From the NCBI GenBank assembly GCA_947561395.2, contig OX387188.1:13480061-13544060 (forward strand): a stretch of DNA of 64,000 bases, in the 5' to 3' direction. Position numbers and translations under genes: made by a program. A model generated the notes under the pieces. That model searched no databases, had not been told where the DNA came from, and saw nothing but the letters and a program-made list of their open reading frames with translations. The stretch comes from Buxus sempervirens (Eukaryota > Streptophyta > Magnoliopsida > Buxales > Buxaceae). Shown here in pieces: positions 51,476 through 63,822 of this stretch. How positions within the stretch are numbered: the stretch's first letter is position 1; each line of letters opens with the position of its first letter.

Positions 51476-51515
51476 GAGACATTTGTCTCACAATTGTTTT
51501 ATCATCTTATTTCAG
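51476..51515 (+). promoter_or_regulatory. Hairpin plus splice-acceptor-like site (family B)
   Basis: GAGAC-ATTT-GTCTC stem, CTCAC, then ATCATCTTATTTCAG. The minus copy of family B at 8571-8584 has GAGAC-ATTC-GTCTC. Confidence 0.55.
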
Positions 51516-53180
51516 AGCTGTCGACGTCCAGTGTGAAGGACCAAATCAGGGACAGGAAAGGAAAAGGCAATAGGGTACAGAGAGGAGGATTACTATAGAC
51601 CTACTTAGGATTTTGCTTCTGTTGTACATGTTGTAATTTCTTTTTGGACTTGTAACCCTTCTATTTGAGAGAAGTGACTAGATACCCATATTTTGTAATA
51701 TCCAAACAAGTTATATGATTCATTTTGTAGCCCATCCACAGATATTTCAAATCTTGTACACTTTTATTATGCACAAGCATCAATTGTATATCACTTGCAC
51801 CTGTATTAGGAAAGTTTTTAAATTACCCGCATTTTAGTAGGTCGACAGACCAACCTGTGATGACCAGGGACAGGGGGATGCCTTGGAGAGGCATACTTGG
51901 TTCAGGGTCGTGACAAACTGCAACTTATCTGGCTGTATTATCACCCTCATGGTGGAATATAAGAGACATCACTCTCATCATGGAAATATAGTAGACCTCA
52001 CCCTCATGGTGAAAGTGGAAATTGTTGCAGCTTATCCCTTGGAAATTGTTGCAGCTCATCCCTTATGGAAGGCCTCTCCATCATGAAGGAAATGCATAAA
52101 GGAACTAGACTTAATCATAACAAAGATAGACAAACTTCACTATTAACTAAACTATGGATCCATAACAAGCTATGCTCGCTATGCGCACCTAAAATCAACC
52201 GCACGGGCGAAGTGCATGCAAGCAATGCGTGCCTCGGGACATTCGGAGTCGCCATTGCCTGAGAGGTATAGGCAGACACAAAGGGTGCCTATCCAGGCCT
52301 AATTTTTCTGGTCAGCGACGTATTAGAGATATGGCTAAGTTCTCGGTTACGTCCAGGGAAGTTCGAAGACACCCCAGCCCGCCTCGTCAATTCGACGGTT
52401 CCCTCAGGCCTCCCTGGTTTTGAGTCAACTCTCACCCTTTCCTAATCCAGCATGTATTTTGGTTAAGTCTAGTGGGGTCTTCTAAAGGTGTGGGCCCCCT
52501 TTATTTTGATTTTATCTTTTTATTTCTTTTTGGTTAAGTGGGTTGGATACGGGCCCCGTTGGAAGGCCCGTGGGATGCCAAGTTGGGCTTGAGCCCATGG
52601 CCCAGTTCGGGTTATTGGGTAACCCTGATTGGTTTTGGTTACTTTGGTTTAAAGATTTAATTAAACATGCAAGTTAGGTGGGTTAGAGATTTTTAAGGGC
52701 CCAATGGGCTTGGTCTTGGCCCACGAGCAATTAACCGGGTGGCCTTGGACCCGTTTATTGAAAACGGGCCTTGGTTTGGGCCGGATTTAATTTAGGCCCT
52801 ATTGGAAGGCCCACTAAGCCTTGGTGGGCCCAAATGGGCCAACGGTCTCTAAATGGGCTTGGGTCGACCCACAAAGCCCTAGGGGTTCAGATTATGTCAA
52901 GCCGGGTCGGATTAGGTCCTATCGGGTCCGAAAATTGGATTTTTTAATTAATTACAAAATGAACTGCATATAAAATGCAGTACGGGCTGAACCACAGATT
53001 GAATGCGGTTCGGCGCGGGTTTCAAGATTTGGCCGAAACAATGATTGGGTCAAGCTCGCCTGGTTCTTTGGGGTGTCCTCCGACTTCTGCTGGGGCTTCC
53101 AGCACCTCCACAGTGGTGCAAACGCCCCTCTTCCGGTTTCAAACAAGCCTTTTCTTAAGGTTCTTCAAAACCTTGTTGAT

Positions 53181-56100
53181 TGTAACGCCCCGATTCCGGG
53201 TCCAATTCCCAAAACCTGAGGTGTTATGGTAAGCAACAAAAGCAACTAAAATATGGAATAATTTAAAACTTTTTCTAACTTTATAATCAGATTAAATGCG
53301 GAAACTTGAATTCAAATTCTCTTTATTAATCAACAATTATGATATTCAAGGATTTCAATTACATGAGCAATCCTACTTCGATATAGACTACCCAGCTACA
53401 ACTAGCCCACCACTTGACGTCCTCACCAAGAGTACCTGAAAAATGGGAGAAACCGGAGTGAGAATAAATCTCAACAAGTAGCAAGGTGCATGCATGAAAT
53501 CAGTCCATGTTTATATAAAATAAGTCATAAGGTGTACGATTAAACCAACGACAACATCAACAAGGATAATTCCAATGTTTAAGTCCAATCCCAGTATTAT
53601 CATCAAATCATATTTCAATAACAATACCGATAAAACATCGAATGGTCAATGTCATGTAGTTGCTTAGATTGGTTAATCAACATGCCAGAGCGACATCCAC
53701 ACCTCCATGTACACAGTTCCGGCCTACTCAGGGCTTCGGACACTCTGAAATGACGGCCTACTCAGGGTTTCGTCATCCAATGCCGGCCTACTCCGGGTAT
53801 CGGCATTGACAACCAGGCCTACTCAAGGTATTTGGCTGCTCTACACCGGTCGTGGCAACACTCCATGGCCATGCCATTACACCAATAAAGCATATACTTC
53901 ACATTACTAAGCTTAGACTCTGGATCCATGACAAGCTAAATTTCCATCATCTTGTATAATGCCACATAACCTCATCACAAGTCCCTCCATACCAGAACAG
54001 TAACTCATGATATCTAAGTAAATATTCCAACCCAAAACACATGTCCAACTGATAATAAAATCTATTTACCCATACCAAGATAAATTTTACAAATACAGTT
54101 CAACACCTTGAAATCAAGCAAACCCAGATTAAACAAAATTTACAATCGGAAAACAATATATGACATAAAAGAAAATTAAATCATTAACCCATTGTGTCAG
54201 GAACAACAAAATAACCTACCCAGATTCCTAGAAATACCAAATTTGATTTACTACTTTCTCAAATGTTTTGAACAGATAAAATATTTCTAATATCCTAATT
54301 TAGTCTTTGGCTAAGAGGTTAAAGCCTCAAAGTCTCAAATTTTGGTTTGGGTTGGTCAAACACTCGTTTCTGGAAAATTTATTGGGTGCGCTGACCTTTG
54401 GCGCTAAGCACGAGGTTGGCACCAACTCAGCGTATACTTAAATTTCAACTCGCGCTTACTTAAAATACTAGGCGCTAGGTCGGCGCGAAGTAGGCGAAAC
54501 CAAGACAACGTCTCGCACTGACTCAAACCACTTGGCGCTAGGTAGGCGCCAACTCAGCGAAACCAAACAACGATTTTTGACTCTCTGTTAATCTCGAAAC
54601 TCCATGACTGACAAATTTTAAAACCTCTGTAACAATTTTCCTAGGCTTCTACCATTCCCAAAACACGTTTAAACATGATTCGAACTAAACAACTTTATAT
54701 CACGACTCTAAAACTCACCCAAAATCCATGTTCGAACTATAGTTTTCCAAAACCATGCTTCACGACTATACTTAGAGATCAAAACCAAAACACCGATCAA
54801 AACAATGCTAAACAAAACTTGGTGATTAAAATTTAACTAAGGTTTCTTTCTAAATCAGACAACCCATGAACAACACTTTTCTTGATTCTTAAAGAGAGAG
54901 ATTCAAATCACCAAATCAAAACTTTATAATCATCTAAATTTTCCAATGAAATCCAACTTAAAAACCAATACGATCAATCATCAAAAACACAAGAAAACAT
55001 GCAATTCCTCCAGTTTCAAGTGTTTGCTACTTGCCTTTTTGATGAACCCAGATTTTTCATAACTTCTTCTGTGCCCGTTTTTGGAGCTCGACCGCACCCC
55101 TCTAAACTTCTCAAATTTAGATATTCACCGTTCAGTTTGAAGTCCTCCATGAGTAGAACAAAATCCTAAAATTTCAGCCCATTCCAACGGTTGGATCCTT
55201 CTATCTCGTCATTCGAAGTTGGCTAGTCGACCATCTCTGCAACTCATTTTTCTTTCAAATTCTGATTTTCCACCAACTTCTGGATTAATTTGCACTACCT
55301 TAGATTCATTCAAATCCAATCTCCACCGTTCAGATTAAAGCATCTCATGTAAAGAGCATAACCTCCAAATTTCATGACGATCCAACGACTAGATCTCCGT
55401 TCAAAGTCTGCTGGTCGGACCTCTGCAGCACCTCTCTTTTTCTTTTCTTCCCTCTCTTTCTCTCCTCTCTTCTTTCCTTTATTTTTCTCCCAAGCCCAAG
55501 CACGAATTTTCCCATCTTTCCTATTTATTTTTGACTTGCTAAAAACCCTAAACCTTTCCTAGACCTCCCCTTTTATAAGCTCTCTTAATTACAAGTCCCA
55601 CAAGGTTTAGAAGACCTTCTAAATAGAATTCCTACTCTTAATTGGAAACCTCCCTATCTTAACCCTCCTTCTAATTCCTCTTTTAAGTATCTCATAAAAA
55701 GAATGATTTATTTTAATTTATTTTCGTGCTAATTTAATTTCTTATTTTAAAATATTATTAAAACACCCCAAAGTTCCTCTTATCCTCAAATTTAAGGCTC
55801 CTTATCAACCAAAATCACCAATATACCCTTTTTCCAACTTTTAAGCAATAATTTGCTATTTAAATCCAAACCTAACCCAAATTAAGTCTAGTTAAATATT
55901 TCAAGTCTAATAATTATTTACTTACTCAATATCTTAATTTGGCTAATTGGAAAATGACTAAAATACCCTTTCCTTATAATTCCATACTTAACCTTTGGAT
56001 ATTTTTCCAAAAATTCTCCTCTTTATTCCTCACAGTCATCTTAACCATATAATGCACTTGGATTAATACCTATCTTCTCCAACATTCATATTTGAGTCAC

Positions 56101-56313
56101 TCTCCCAATTTATCCAAATCGACCTTGCTCTTTCTTATTTAAATGAAGCCACTATTTAAATTCCTAGTTACTCAAAATTATTGTTTATTTATTTAGTTAC
56201 TAATATCTCTTTGGATCATAATATTATTCCTCCAATACCTAAATTAAATCTTAACTTCTCAATAATTAGGCTTATTTAATTTACTTTATTTTAGGAAAAT
56301 CCAGGGTTTTACA
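53181..56313 (-). mobile_element. Family A solo LTR, minus sense
   Basis: TGTAACGCCCCGATTCC to AAATCCAGGGTTTTACA, with perfect TTGAT duplications (53176-53180, 56314-56318), 3.13 kb. In its own sense: AT-rich U3 (55600-56310) close to the units at 3721 and 5656, leader with AACGGTGGAGA-like words near 55330, AAAAG|GCAAGTAGC near 55035, a GC-rich GGCGCTAGGTCGGCGC patch (54390-54560), the GGCCTACTCAGGG minisatellite (53700-53850) and TTTTTCAG near 53435. Confidence 0.88.
53700..53850. repeat. ~30-bp minisatellite (GGCCTACTCAGGGTTTCG)
   Basis: Four to five units homologous to the array at 13435-13575 in another family A unit. Confidence 0.85.
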
Positions 56314-58454
56314 TTGATCTTGTTTGTTATATAGCAAACTAGACATCAAATGAGGCTCGGATGCTCCTAGTTAGCACCCAATCAAGACCCTCTTCATTTA
56401 TTTTCAAAGAACCCAATGGCAAATCGGAGAGACCTTATCCTTTCTTGAACCACGTTGGCCATTTCCATGTGCATGGTTAACCCTTTATGTGCAAACATAT
56501 GTGCTTAATGAAACCGAGAAACACACACAAGAACAACTCACGTTAGGGTGACCTTGTTAATATCAAAACCGAGAAAGAATAAAGAGTCTAAAACGTAAAA
56601 CCCCGAATTTTCAACGCATAAATAAATAAAATTAAATACGAATATTTAGAGTGTTAATGAAATTGTCAAAATAAATTGGGGAATTAATATAAAGCACATG
56701 ATTTGGGGTACTTATAATTCATCCGGGATGTGTAACGAACTAAGAATGACAAAGAGAATAAATCTGGAAATTTTGGAAGAAATCGAATACATAGATGTGA
56801 AATATCAAGAGAAGGGTATTTAGGTCAATTCATATTAATTATCAGTAAATAATTAAATACATTAATTAAATTATTATTAAACTTGAGAAATGATGATAGG
56901 CTTAAGTTGGGAGTGAATTGCCTATTAACAATGATATTTATAGCTAAATAATTTGAATAAGGGCATATTGGTGATTATGTTTGATTTGGAGCCTTAAGTG
57001 GAGGAGATGAGAATTTTATTGAGGGATTTTTAATTATAATTATAGATGACCACACTGATAGAGGAGATTCGGAGTATGACGCAGATCTGACCATTGGATC
57101 GTGAGATATCGAGGTAATAGTGGATTAAAGGTCCTTATTAAATCTGATTAGTGGATAAGTATAGAACTCGTTAGTAGTGCAATGCGTGGGATCAGGAGAG
57201 AATAAAATAGGGCTTTTAGATTTTATTTGGGGCTGATCGTATGTGTTTTTTGGATGTTTGGCGGCTGAAGAGAAGAAGAACGTGAGAGAGAAAGGGAGAC
57301 CGAGAGGAGAGAAGGAGAAGAGAGAAGAAGAAGCTGGGAAGATCGTCATCTCGGAAGGGCTCGGGCTGCTACGAAAGAAGAGATCAAACCCACACAAAGA
57401 AGAAATAAGAGAAAGAAGGTGATCTTGAGCGCACAGAGATAGGAAACACACCCTGTTTGTCGTTGATTTGTGTTTTCTTCGTGTTTGATCGTAAAAGCAT
57501 GCTTAATCATAATGTATATGCGTATTTCGTTGGATTAACGTTGTATATATATACGTAGAACTCGATTGGAAACGGGAAATCACGTTGTTGTATTCGGATT
57601 AGCCGCACTAGATAGGGCGCTTAGGAGGTTGAGGTTAGCGTCCGTAGGCATTGGTTGGCGCTCCTTTTAGTTGAACAAGAATCGCGTTTCCATGTAACAC
57701 GGCCGCTAATGGGCGCCTAGTTATTTGAGGTTAGCGACCTTAAGCGTTCATGAGCGTAAAACCAACAAAAAGGCTTGTAATCATTACAAATATATATTTT
57801 AAATATTTCTCTTTACTTTAATAAATAAAAACTAAAGCTTAAATATTTCTCATTTACTTTATTGAAATAAACTAAAGTTTAAATACTTTCATTTGCCTTT
57901 TTGACCCTCACCAAACCTTAAATAACTTGAAAAACTTAATCCAAACCTAATTAGATTGTATAAAGTAAATTACTGAATCCAAACTATAATAATTTTTAAT
58001 ATTTTAACCAAATCTTAAATAATTCCTATTACTTTAAATCCACTAAATCCAAACCTCAATAACTTTTAATAATTTAACCAAATCTTAATTAAATCCTATT
58101 ACTTTAAAACGATTCCCACCTACACTATTAAACAATTAAATATTTTTATATTAATATAATTAATACATTATTATACCTGCACTTTAGTGTGCGGGTTATG
58201 CGTTCAATTCCCTGTGTAATTAAATATCTGTCTAACACTAAATCGGGTTATCACGTTAAGCGTATTTTTTTGTACTAAACAAAATATTATGATTAATAAA
58301 CTAAGGAACTGTTTTAGAACCAGACTTTGAATTATCAACTAAACATGAACCTAAAATGTTATAAATAATAATGGAATGCAGAATTATTTGTGTATTGGCT
58401 TGGTGGCCAGTTTTATTGATAACCTGTTTGGTGGCAAAGATACATTTATATTAC

Positions 58455-58812
58455 CTACTTGGTGGCAGAGATAACCCACTTGGTGGCGGAGACCCATACC
58501 CGCTTGGTGGCGGAGACCCTAACCCACTTGGTGACGGAGACCCATACCCGCTTGATGGCGGAGACCCTTTACCCGCTTGGTGGCGAAGACCCTTACTCAC
58601 TTGGTGGTGGAAACCCATACCCGCTTGGTGGTGAAGACCCTAACCCGCTTGGTAGTGAAGACCCATACCCGCTTGGTGGCGAAGACCCTAACCCACTTGG
58701 TAGCGAAGACCCATACCCACTTGGTGGCGGAGACCCTTACCCGCTTAGTAGCGGAGACCCTAACGCCCTTGGTGGCGGAGACCCTTACCCGTTTGGTGGC
58801 GAAGACATTACC
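58455..58812. repeat. 24-bp minisatellite (CTTGGTGGCGGAGACCC)
   Basis: About 15 units of CTTGGTGGCGGAGACCCATA plus CCCG. Because the unit is a multiple of three, several frames stay open (Gly-Gly-Asp-Pro repeats), but this is not taken as coding. Confidence 0.93.
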
Positions 58813-59517
58813 TCCTGCAGGAGAGACATATTACCTCATGTGAGGGAGATGTGATCATACGTGATTGCATCCCACATGGGAGATGGGTGTGTGAATTACC
58901 ACTAAAAGGTGAGGAAGCTATCTCTTGCGGTGGAGGTAGATGCTGTGTGTCCACATCCTATGGTCGAGTTATGCTATCTCCTGCAGGGGGTACCTGTAGT
59001 CGTAGAGATGTGCATTCCCCTGTGGAGTTAGTGTGGGTACTATGTGTTTACGTCCTGCAGCAGAGATAGGCTACTACCTGAAGGTGGACTTCTACTATTG
59101 ATTATATGATTGATTCTGAGATTGATTGATCGGTTTAAACATATCTGATAAGATTGTTTATTTTAAATGAAATGCTGAAATGTCATAATTGTACAGAATT
59201 TCTATGACTTAGTTTAAATTGTTAAAAAATGAATATTATGGAATCATGAAATAAGGGTTAAATTGTTCTTAAGGAAACACAAAACAAAATAAATTGAAAC
59301 CAGGTAATTATGACTTATAATACATTGTTCTAATAATTGAAACGAAATTTACATAATAAACTTTCTTTATTTAGAGCACTATTTTGAGAATTGTTTTATA
59401 TCGTGGTTAATCGTTTATCGTATTGACCGTGATTACTCGATTATTTTACCAAGCATGAAACCACTGTTATTTTCCCTATCTATATAAATTGTTTCTTTAT
59501 GCATAGTGTTACCTACT

Positions 59518-59560
59518 GAGATATCCGTATCTCACCCCTACTTTATATTTTGTTTTTCAG
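59518..59560 (+). promoter_or_regulatory. Hairpin plus splice-acceptor-like site (family A)
   Basis: GAGATA-TCCG-TATCTC stem, CTCAC in the 3' arm, then TATATTTTGTTTTTCAG followed by GTCATCTTGGAGAGG, which is conserved in the other copies. Confidence 0.58.
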
Positions 59561-60516
59561 GTCATCTTGGAGAGGACGCCACGGGTTAGTCTAATAGTGG
59601 GCTTGAAGTCTAGAAAATCCAGATGACAAGAGTAGGACAATTTCATATCGTTGTATTTATTTTATTGGAATCATAATAGATGATCTGGTAGGATATTAAG
59701 AGTTAGTTAATTTGTAGTTGCCTTTCATTTGATTAATTGATGTAATAGGAAGATCTTGGTTCAAATGAATAATTTAAGCTTCCTAGAACTCTAATAAATC
59801 TTAGTTCACTATTTCTCTATCTTTTGAGCAGATTGTAATATACCACAAGTTAATGCCTTGATCCAAGTCAAAAAGAAAAAAGACCAGGATTCGGGGCATT
59901 ACATAAAAAGTAAAGGAAATGCTTTGAAATCAAGTTAAATCTTTGGATCACTGGGAGGATGAACTCATGCTAAGTAAAGACTTAGGTTCTTTTGTTGACA
60001 CTTAAAAGCGAGCAAAATAAATCAAGTTAGATTATAAACACATCCTTCATGTGTGCATGTGATATCTGCTATTTACTTTCTTTGGAAGAAGCAATTGTTT
60101 GAAAATAGTGAGTAAAGCAAAACGGCTAAACCCGTGTGTGGAAAAGTGTTCCTATGGAAACGTAATCATGCATGAAATCTGACTAACAGATCATAGCTAT
60201 AAACACAGATCAAGAGAAAGGGAAGAGGGACAGATTGATTAGGGCTACAAGGGATAATAAGGAGGACAGACCCCTCCTTAATAAACAAACAGAATAAGTT
60301 AACAGAGCCAAAACAAAGATTATGTTAGCTTGAACATTTTTTTTTAATCTTTACAAAACCACTCTCCTCCCTTTTTGTGTAGAGATCTCCACCTTTCACG
60401 GGGTCTCTCGTGGCATGCAAAAGAGAGCAAACCAGTTAGAAAAAAAATATATAGTGAAGAACAGTCTTTAAAAGGACCAAAAAAGAACTTGCTCAAAAAA
60501 TCATGATTTTAATATA

Positions 60517-62861
60517 TGTAACACCCCAAACCCGGGTCAATGCAAACCGACACCTGACCCGAATCCGGTTCGCTACTGTAACAACCCGAATCTAGCTCAA
60601 CAACCGAATTCGAGATGCTACTGGCCCATATCATATAATCATCAATAATTAACTAGACTAAAGAATTAAATAAATCATTTATTCATAAACTATCAGAGTG
60701 CGGAACATCAATGTGCGGAAGTGTAGTCTAATATCTTCATAAAAATAATCCAATAAACCATCCAATCTAAACCATCATTTAAGTCTGGTAATAATCAAAA
60801 GGTTCTAATCTCTCAATCTCTCAGATACATCAAACCAAATAAATAAAATAAACTGTCAAAGCACTGAATATAATCCTCTCTCTGCAACCTCAGATCAAGT
60901 CTGGATAATAATAATCCTCTGGCAAATAGTCCACAAGATTACTCTGGTAATCACCACTATGATCCCCCTCTTGCGTATCAGCTGAAAAATAACATAAGGA
61001 AGTAGGGTGAGATACCAATATTTCAGTAGACAACACATGCATGCTATAAACAGTTCATAATCAATAAAATAGATTTTCATGCTCGAATAAGCAGTCTTGA
61101 GTAAACAGGCATGTATAAACATTCATATCGATCATGGAATACAAATCAGCATGTAAAACAGTTTAAGTATTTGTGAACAGTATAAAGTATATCAAGATCA
61201 TGATTCAGAAATCAATAATAGAATCCAATATAAAATCCGGGATGTACTAAACAGTCACATCCAACCATAGCATCCAATACATGCATCCAGCATGTGAACA
61301 ATATCAGAAGTAAGCATTTGTGATCTCAGTATCATTGTAGGACTCACAAAGAAAGATACACATTTGATATGACTCTCAACCATATGCTATACCACCGTGC
61401 GGCTTATGGGCGACACTACTAATGATACTCAAACCCGTGAAGATCACCTTAGATAACAGCCGTAGTCATCGACTTATTGCACACGAACTCAACCGAGTTG
61501 GCAAGTACCACCAGCATGCAGCACCGAAATCAATACATGGAGATGGTCGCTTATCCACATGTACAGGGAATCACCAACGGAGCACCGGGGTGTCCCTCCA
61601 AACATAAGATCCTCCAGAGCAAACCAACTTGCAAAGGAAGCGCGTTCACAATATGGAGTAACCCAACCCAAATGAAATATCCCTTAGCTATCTAGCCAAA
61701 ACTATGGATCCATAACCAGCTATGCCCACTAGACACCAACAATCCCTAAGGACTAATATTTCTGTATGTAATAGTGCCTAGCGGCATATAATGGTTATAT
61801 ATATAATTTCCTTCCTTATTGGGTTAACTGGTTTCAAAATCTGATCTGAAAATCCTGTATATCATATTCTAGTTAACAGTATAAATTTACATGTTACTTA
61901 ATTAATTAACTCAAGTTTACAAATTCAGTTATTCCAAAACTTGGATTTCTTGCTATTTACAAAGCTTTGCCACTAATTACCATAAATACCTTCCTATTTT
62001 TATTCTTTTGTAAAACAGGGAATTGATAATTTATTTTGGTCTTAAAACATCTTATTTAAAGGTTAAAATTGATTAAAAATAGTTTAGAATTGAATCAGGG
62101 GTTAAAAATAAGAAAATCTGCATTTTCTGCACAGAGCGCTCAGGATCGCCTAGGATCGCTCAAGCGGTCTAGGGTAGGGGGTAGTTCAAAATCGATCGCC
62201 GACGATAAGTCAGTAGGTGGTCTCGGGCGGTCTACATATTTCAACGAGCGCCTGGGAGCGCCGAGGATCGCTGAGCACAGTAAGCTCGGCGGTCTCCCAA
62301 AAATGAACATACAATGTTTCAAAATCCAAATTTTCACGTCCAAGATGATTCTAACATACATATAAGGTTGTTATCAAACTAAATACATGATTATACAACA
62401 CAAAAACATGCAATGGAGATTAAACCAATCGTGAATACAAAACGAGCGTTAAAAACAGTGCTGCCTACCTCTGTTCATGCGTTCTCCTCTTCCTTCTCTC
62501 AACAGCAGTGCTCACAGATGCAAGGCACTCTCTAGACAATGAAGAATACAAGACAAACGTCCTCCATTCTTCCTCCTTCTTCTTCTCTTCTTCTTCTTCA
62601 ATCGTTATCGGTCTCTCTCTTTTGATCTCACGCATCTCACGCACAACAACTAAATATACATCACCCAATCGGAATACATCCAAATTAAAATATCAATCAT
62701 ACCTCTATATCTCGCAATCAGACGGTCGGATTTGCGCCCAACTCTGGATCTCCACTAATTACGATATCACCTACATTAATAAAATATTTCCATCAATAAT
62801 AATCCTCAAGAATATTAATTATTATTTTATTTTAATATTTAGAGAAATTCGGGGTCTTACA
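60517..62861 (-). mobile_element. Family A solo LTR, minus sense
   Basis: TGTAACACCCCAAACCC to TTCGGGGTCTTACA with perfect ATATA duplications (60512-60516, 62862-62866), 2.35 kb. It is closely related to A(-) 29282-43957 and A(+) 29289-31641. In its own sense: GACCGTCTGATTGCGAGATAT near 62705-62730, AGAG|GTAGGCAGC near 62465, a GC-rich GGATCGCC patch 62135-62290, and an acceptor-like TTTTTCAG near 60985. Confidence 0.88.
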
Positions 62862-63182
62862 ATATATGTTGAACACAAAGCTGTGGGAAAGCTCACCTTG
62901 CTATTACTTTCCTGCTTTGAGGTGTGGAGGTTCTCCTGTTGACGTGGACAGCACTTCGGCTCCTCCTGGGATTCTCAAAAGTGACCTTCTTCTTGTTCTT
63001 GGGTTGAATGAAGAGAAGGAAGGAGAAAATGAGAGATTTGGAGGGCAAAATAGGTATTTTTAGGAACTTGGGTGAGAGAGGGGGTTTCAGCAAGGTAATG
63101 AACGTGGAGGACCAGTGGGGAAGACAAGGGGGACCAACCTTGAACAATGGGGGCTGGGGCCCCCTTTTATAGACAATTTTTC

Positions 63183-63420
63183 CATGACCGCATTTTAAGT
63201 GCGATCATGCCTCGACCGCATTTGAAATGTGGTCATGCCTTGACTGCATTTGAAATGTGGTCATGCCTTGACTGCATTTGAAATGCGGTCGAGCCGCCCA
63301 TGTGTGCAAATTCGAGCAAATCCGCCAGCTATCGCCAACTGTCCGTCGAAATGATTATGGAATCCGCATTTGAAGTGCGGTCTAGGCCAAACCGCATTTC
63401 AAATGCGATCACGCACACTT
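63183..63420. repeat. Palindromic GACCGCATTTGAAATGCGGTC array
   Basis: Six units, each a ~20-bp palindrome of the GACCGCATTTGAAATGCGGTC type written with variations; the first four are spaced about 33 bp and the last two are more distant. It lies just upstream of the family C TATA box (own sense). Confidence 0.85.
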
Positions 63421-63480
63421 TCAGTAATGCCTTTACTAAACTAGTTTTGGTTGATAGCATTGGATCCAGTGCAATGATGC

Positions 63481-63822
63481 GTGCCTACAGTGTGCCCACT
63501 GCCTACCCACTTAAAATCTGTTTCCAAAAACAAACTACAGTCAAGAAATAAGCTTAATAATCTAATCAGATTACGTAATAGCATGTGGAATGACTACACA
63601 GACAGTGAGAGAGATCTGATTGCATGGTATAAGCGATCCATGAAAGAATTAGCAGATCCTGCCAATAATCTCGTCTACAAAAAACGAAGAAGGGATAATG
63701 AATATCTAAGATTGTTTGATCCAGCAGATACAGGTTTTTATACCGATGTCAAGCCCGCATATAAAAGTTACAAAATAAAGCGAGATGGTTACAAATTAGA
63801 GTCAAGAGTACTGAAGATATAA
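63481..63822 (+). CDS. Unrecognised short open frame at window edge
   Basis: An open frame of up to 113 residues; the more protein-like part starts at MWNDYTDSERDLIAWYKRSM (about 63582) and is rich in charged and aromatic residues with a basic KKRRRDNEY stretch. It does not resemble the surrounding repeats and no family is recognised. It ends before a stretch of mixed composition whose last bases (AATACAAG|GTATGTG, 63981-63992) look like an exon end. It could be part of a host gene, an organelle-derived fragment or chance. Confidence 0.25.
   Translation: MPTVCPLPTHLKSVSKNKLQSRNKLNNLIRLRNSMWNDYTDSERDLIAWYKRSMKELADPANNLVYKKRRRDNEYLRLFDPADTGFYTDVKPAYKSYKIKRDGYKLESRVLKI

Larger units (their letters stand above)
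24469..51915 (+). mobile_element. Family B solo LTR, plus sense, split by two insertions
   Basis: The ends are TGTGAAACCCAG and GGTCGTGACA with perfect AACTG duplications (24464-24468, 51916-51920). The sister LTR at 11245 shows the uninterrupted site (AAAACAACTGCAGC), which confirms both boundaries. Its own pieces are 24469-24697, 27552-28339 and 50335-51915, about 2.6 kb in total, matching the minus copy 8154-10694 end to end apart from the first ~70 bp. A donor-like AG|GTAAGCAAC lies at 27934, GC-rich CGCTCGAGCG words at 28195-28275 and 50340-50370, a GATTACCC-type minisatellite at 51110-51225, the hairpin at 51476-51489 and TTTCAG at 51515. Confidence 0.88.
56594..59903 (+). mobile_element. 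Family A solo LTR, plus sense
   Basis: It starts GTAAAACCCCGAATTTTC and ends TTCGGGGCATTACA with perfect TAAAA duplications (56589-56593, 59904-59908), 3.31 kb. The GACCATTGGATCGTGAGATATC-type element lies near 57087-57110, a weaker donor-like AAG|GTGATC near 57419, the GC-rich GGTTAGCG patch 57605-57760, a 24-bp minisatellite 58455-58812, the hairpin 59518-59533 and TGTTTTTCAG at 59560. Confidence 0.87.
52180..63489 (-). mobile_element. Family C LTR, minus sense, split by three insertions
   Basis: The left part (52180-53180) matches the end block of the family C copies: GGTATAGGCAGACAC near 52265, the TCGACGGTTCCC block and the GGCCCACC-rich zone. After removing A(-) 53181-56313, A(+) 56594-59903 and A(-) 60517-62861 it continues with a donor-like AAG|GTGAGC near 62900 (own sense), a leader and TATA (CTATAAAAGG, about 63165). 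Upstream of the TATA box is a palindrome array. The right end is uncertain; GTGCCTACA at 63481-63489 is a candidate, but no matching duplication to the left end was found. Confidence 0.65.

Noticed and set aside
58371-58854. Gly-Gly-Asp-Pro repeat protein candidates
   Set aside because: The 24-bp minisatellite unit is a multiple of three, so frames stay open by default; two overlapping frames are equally open.
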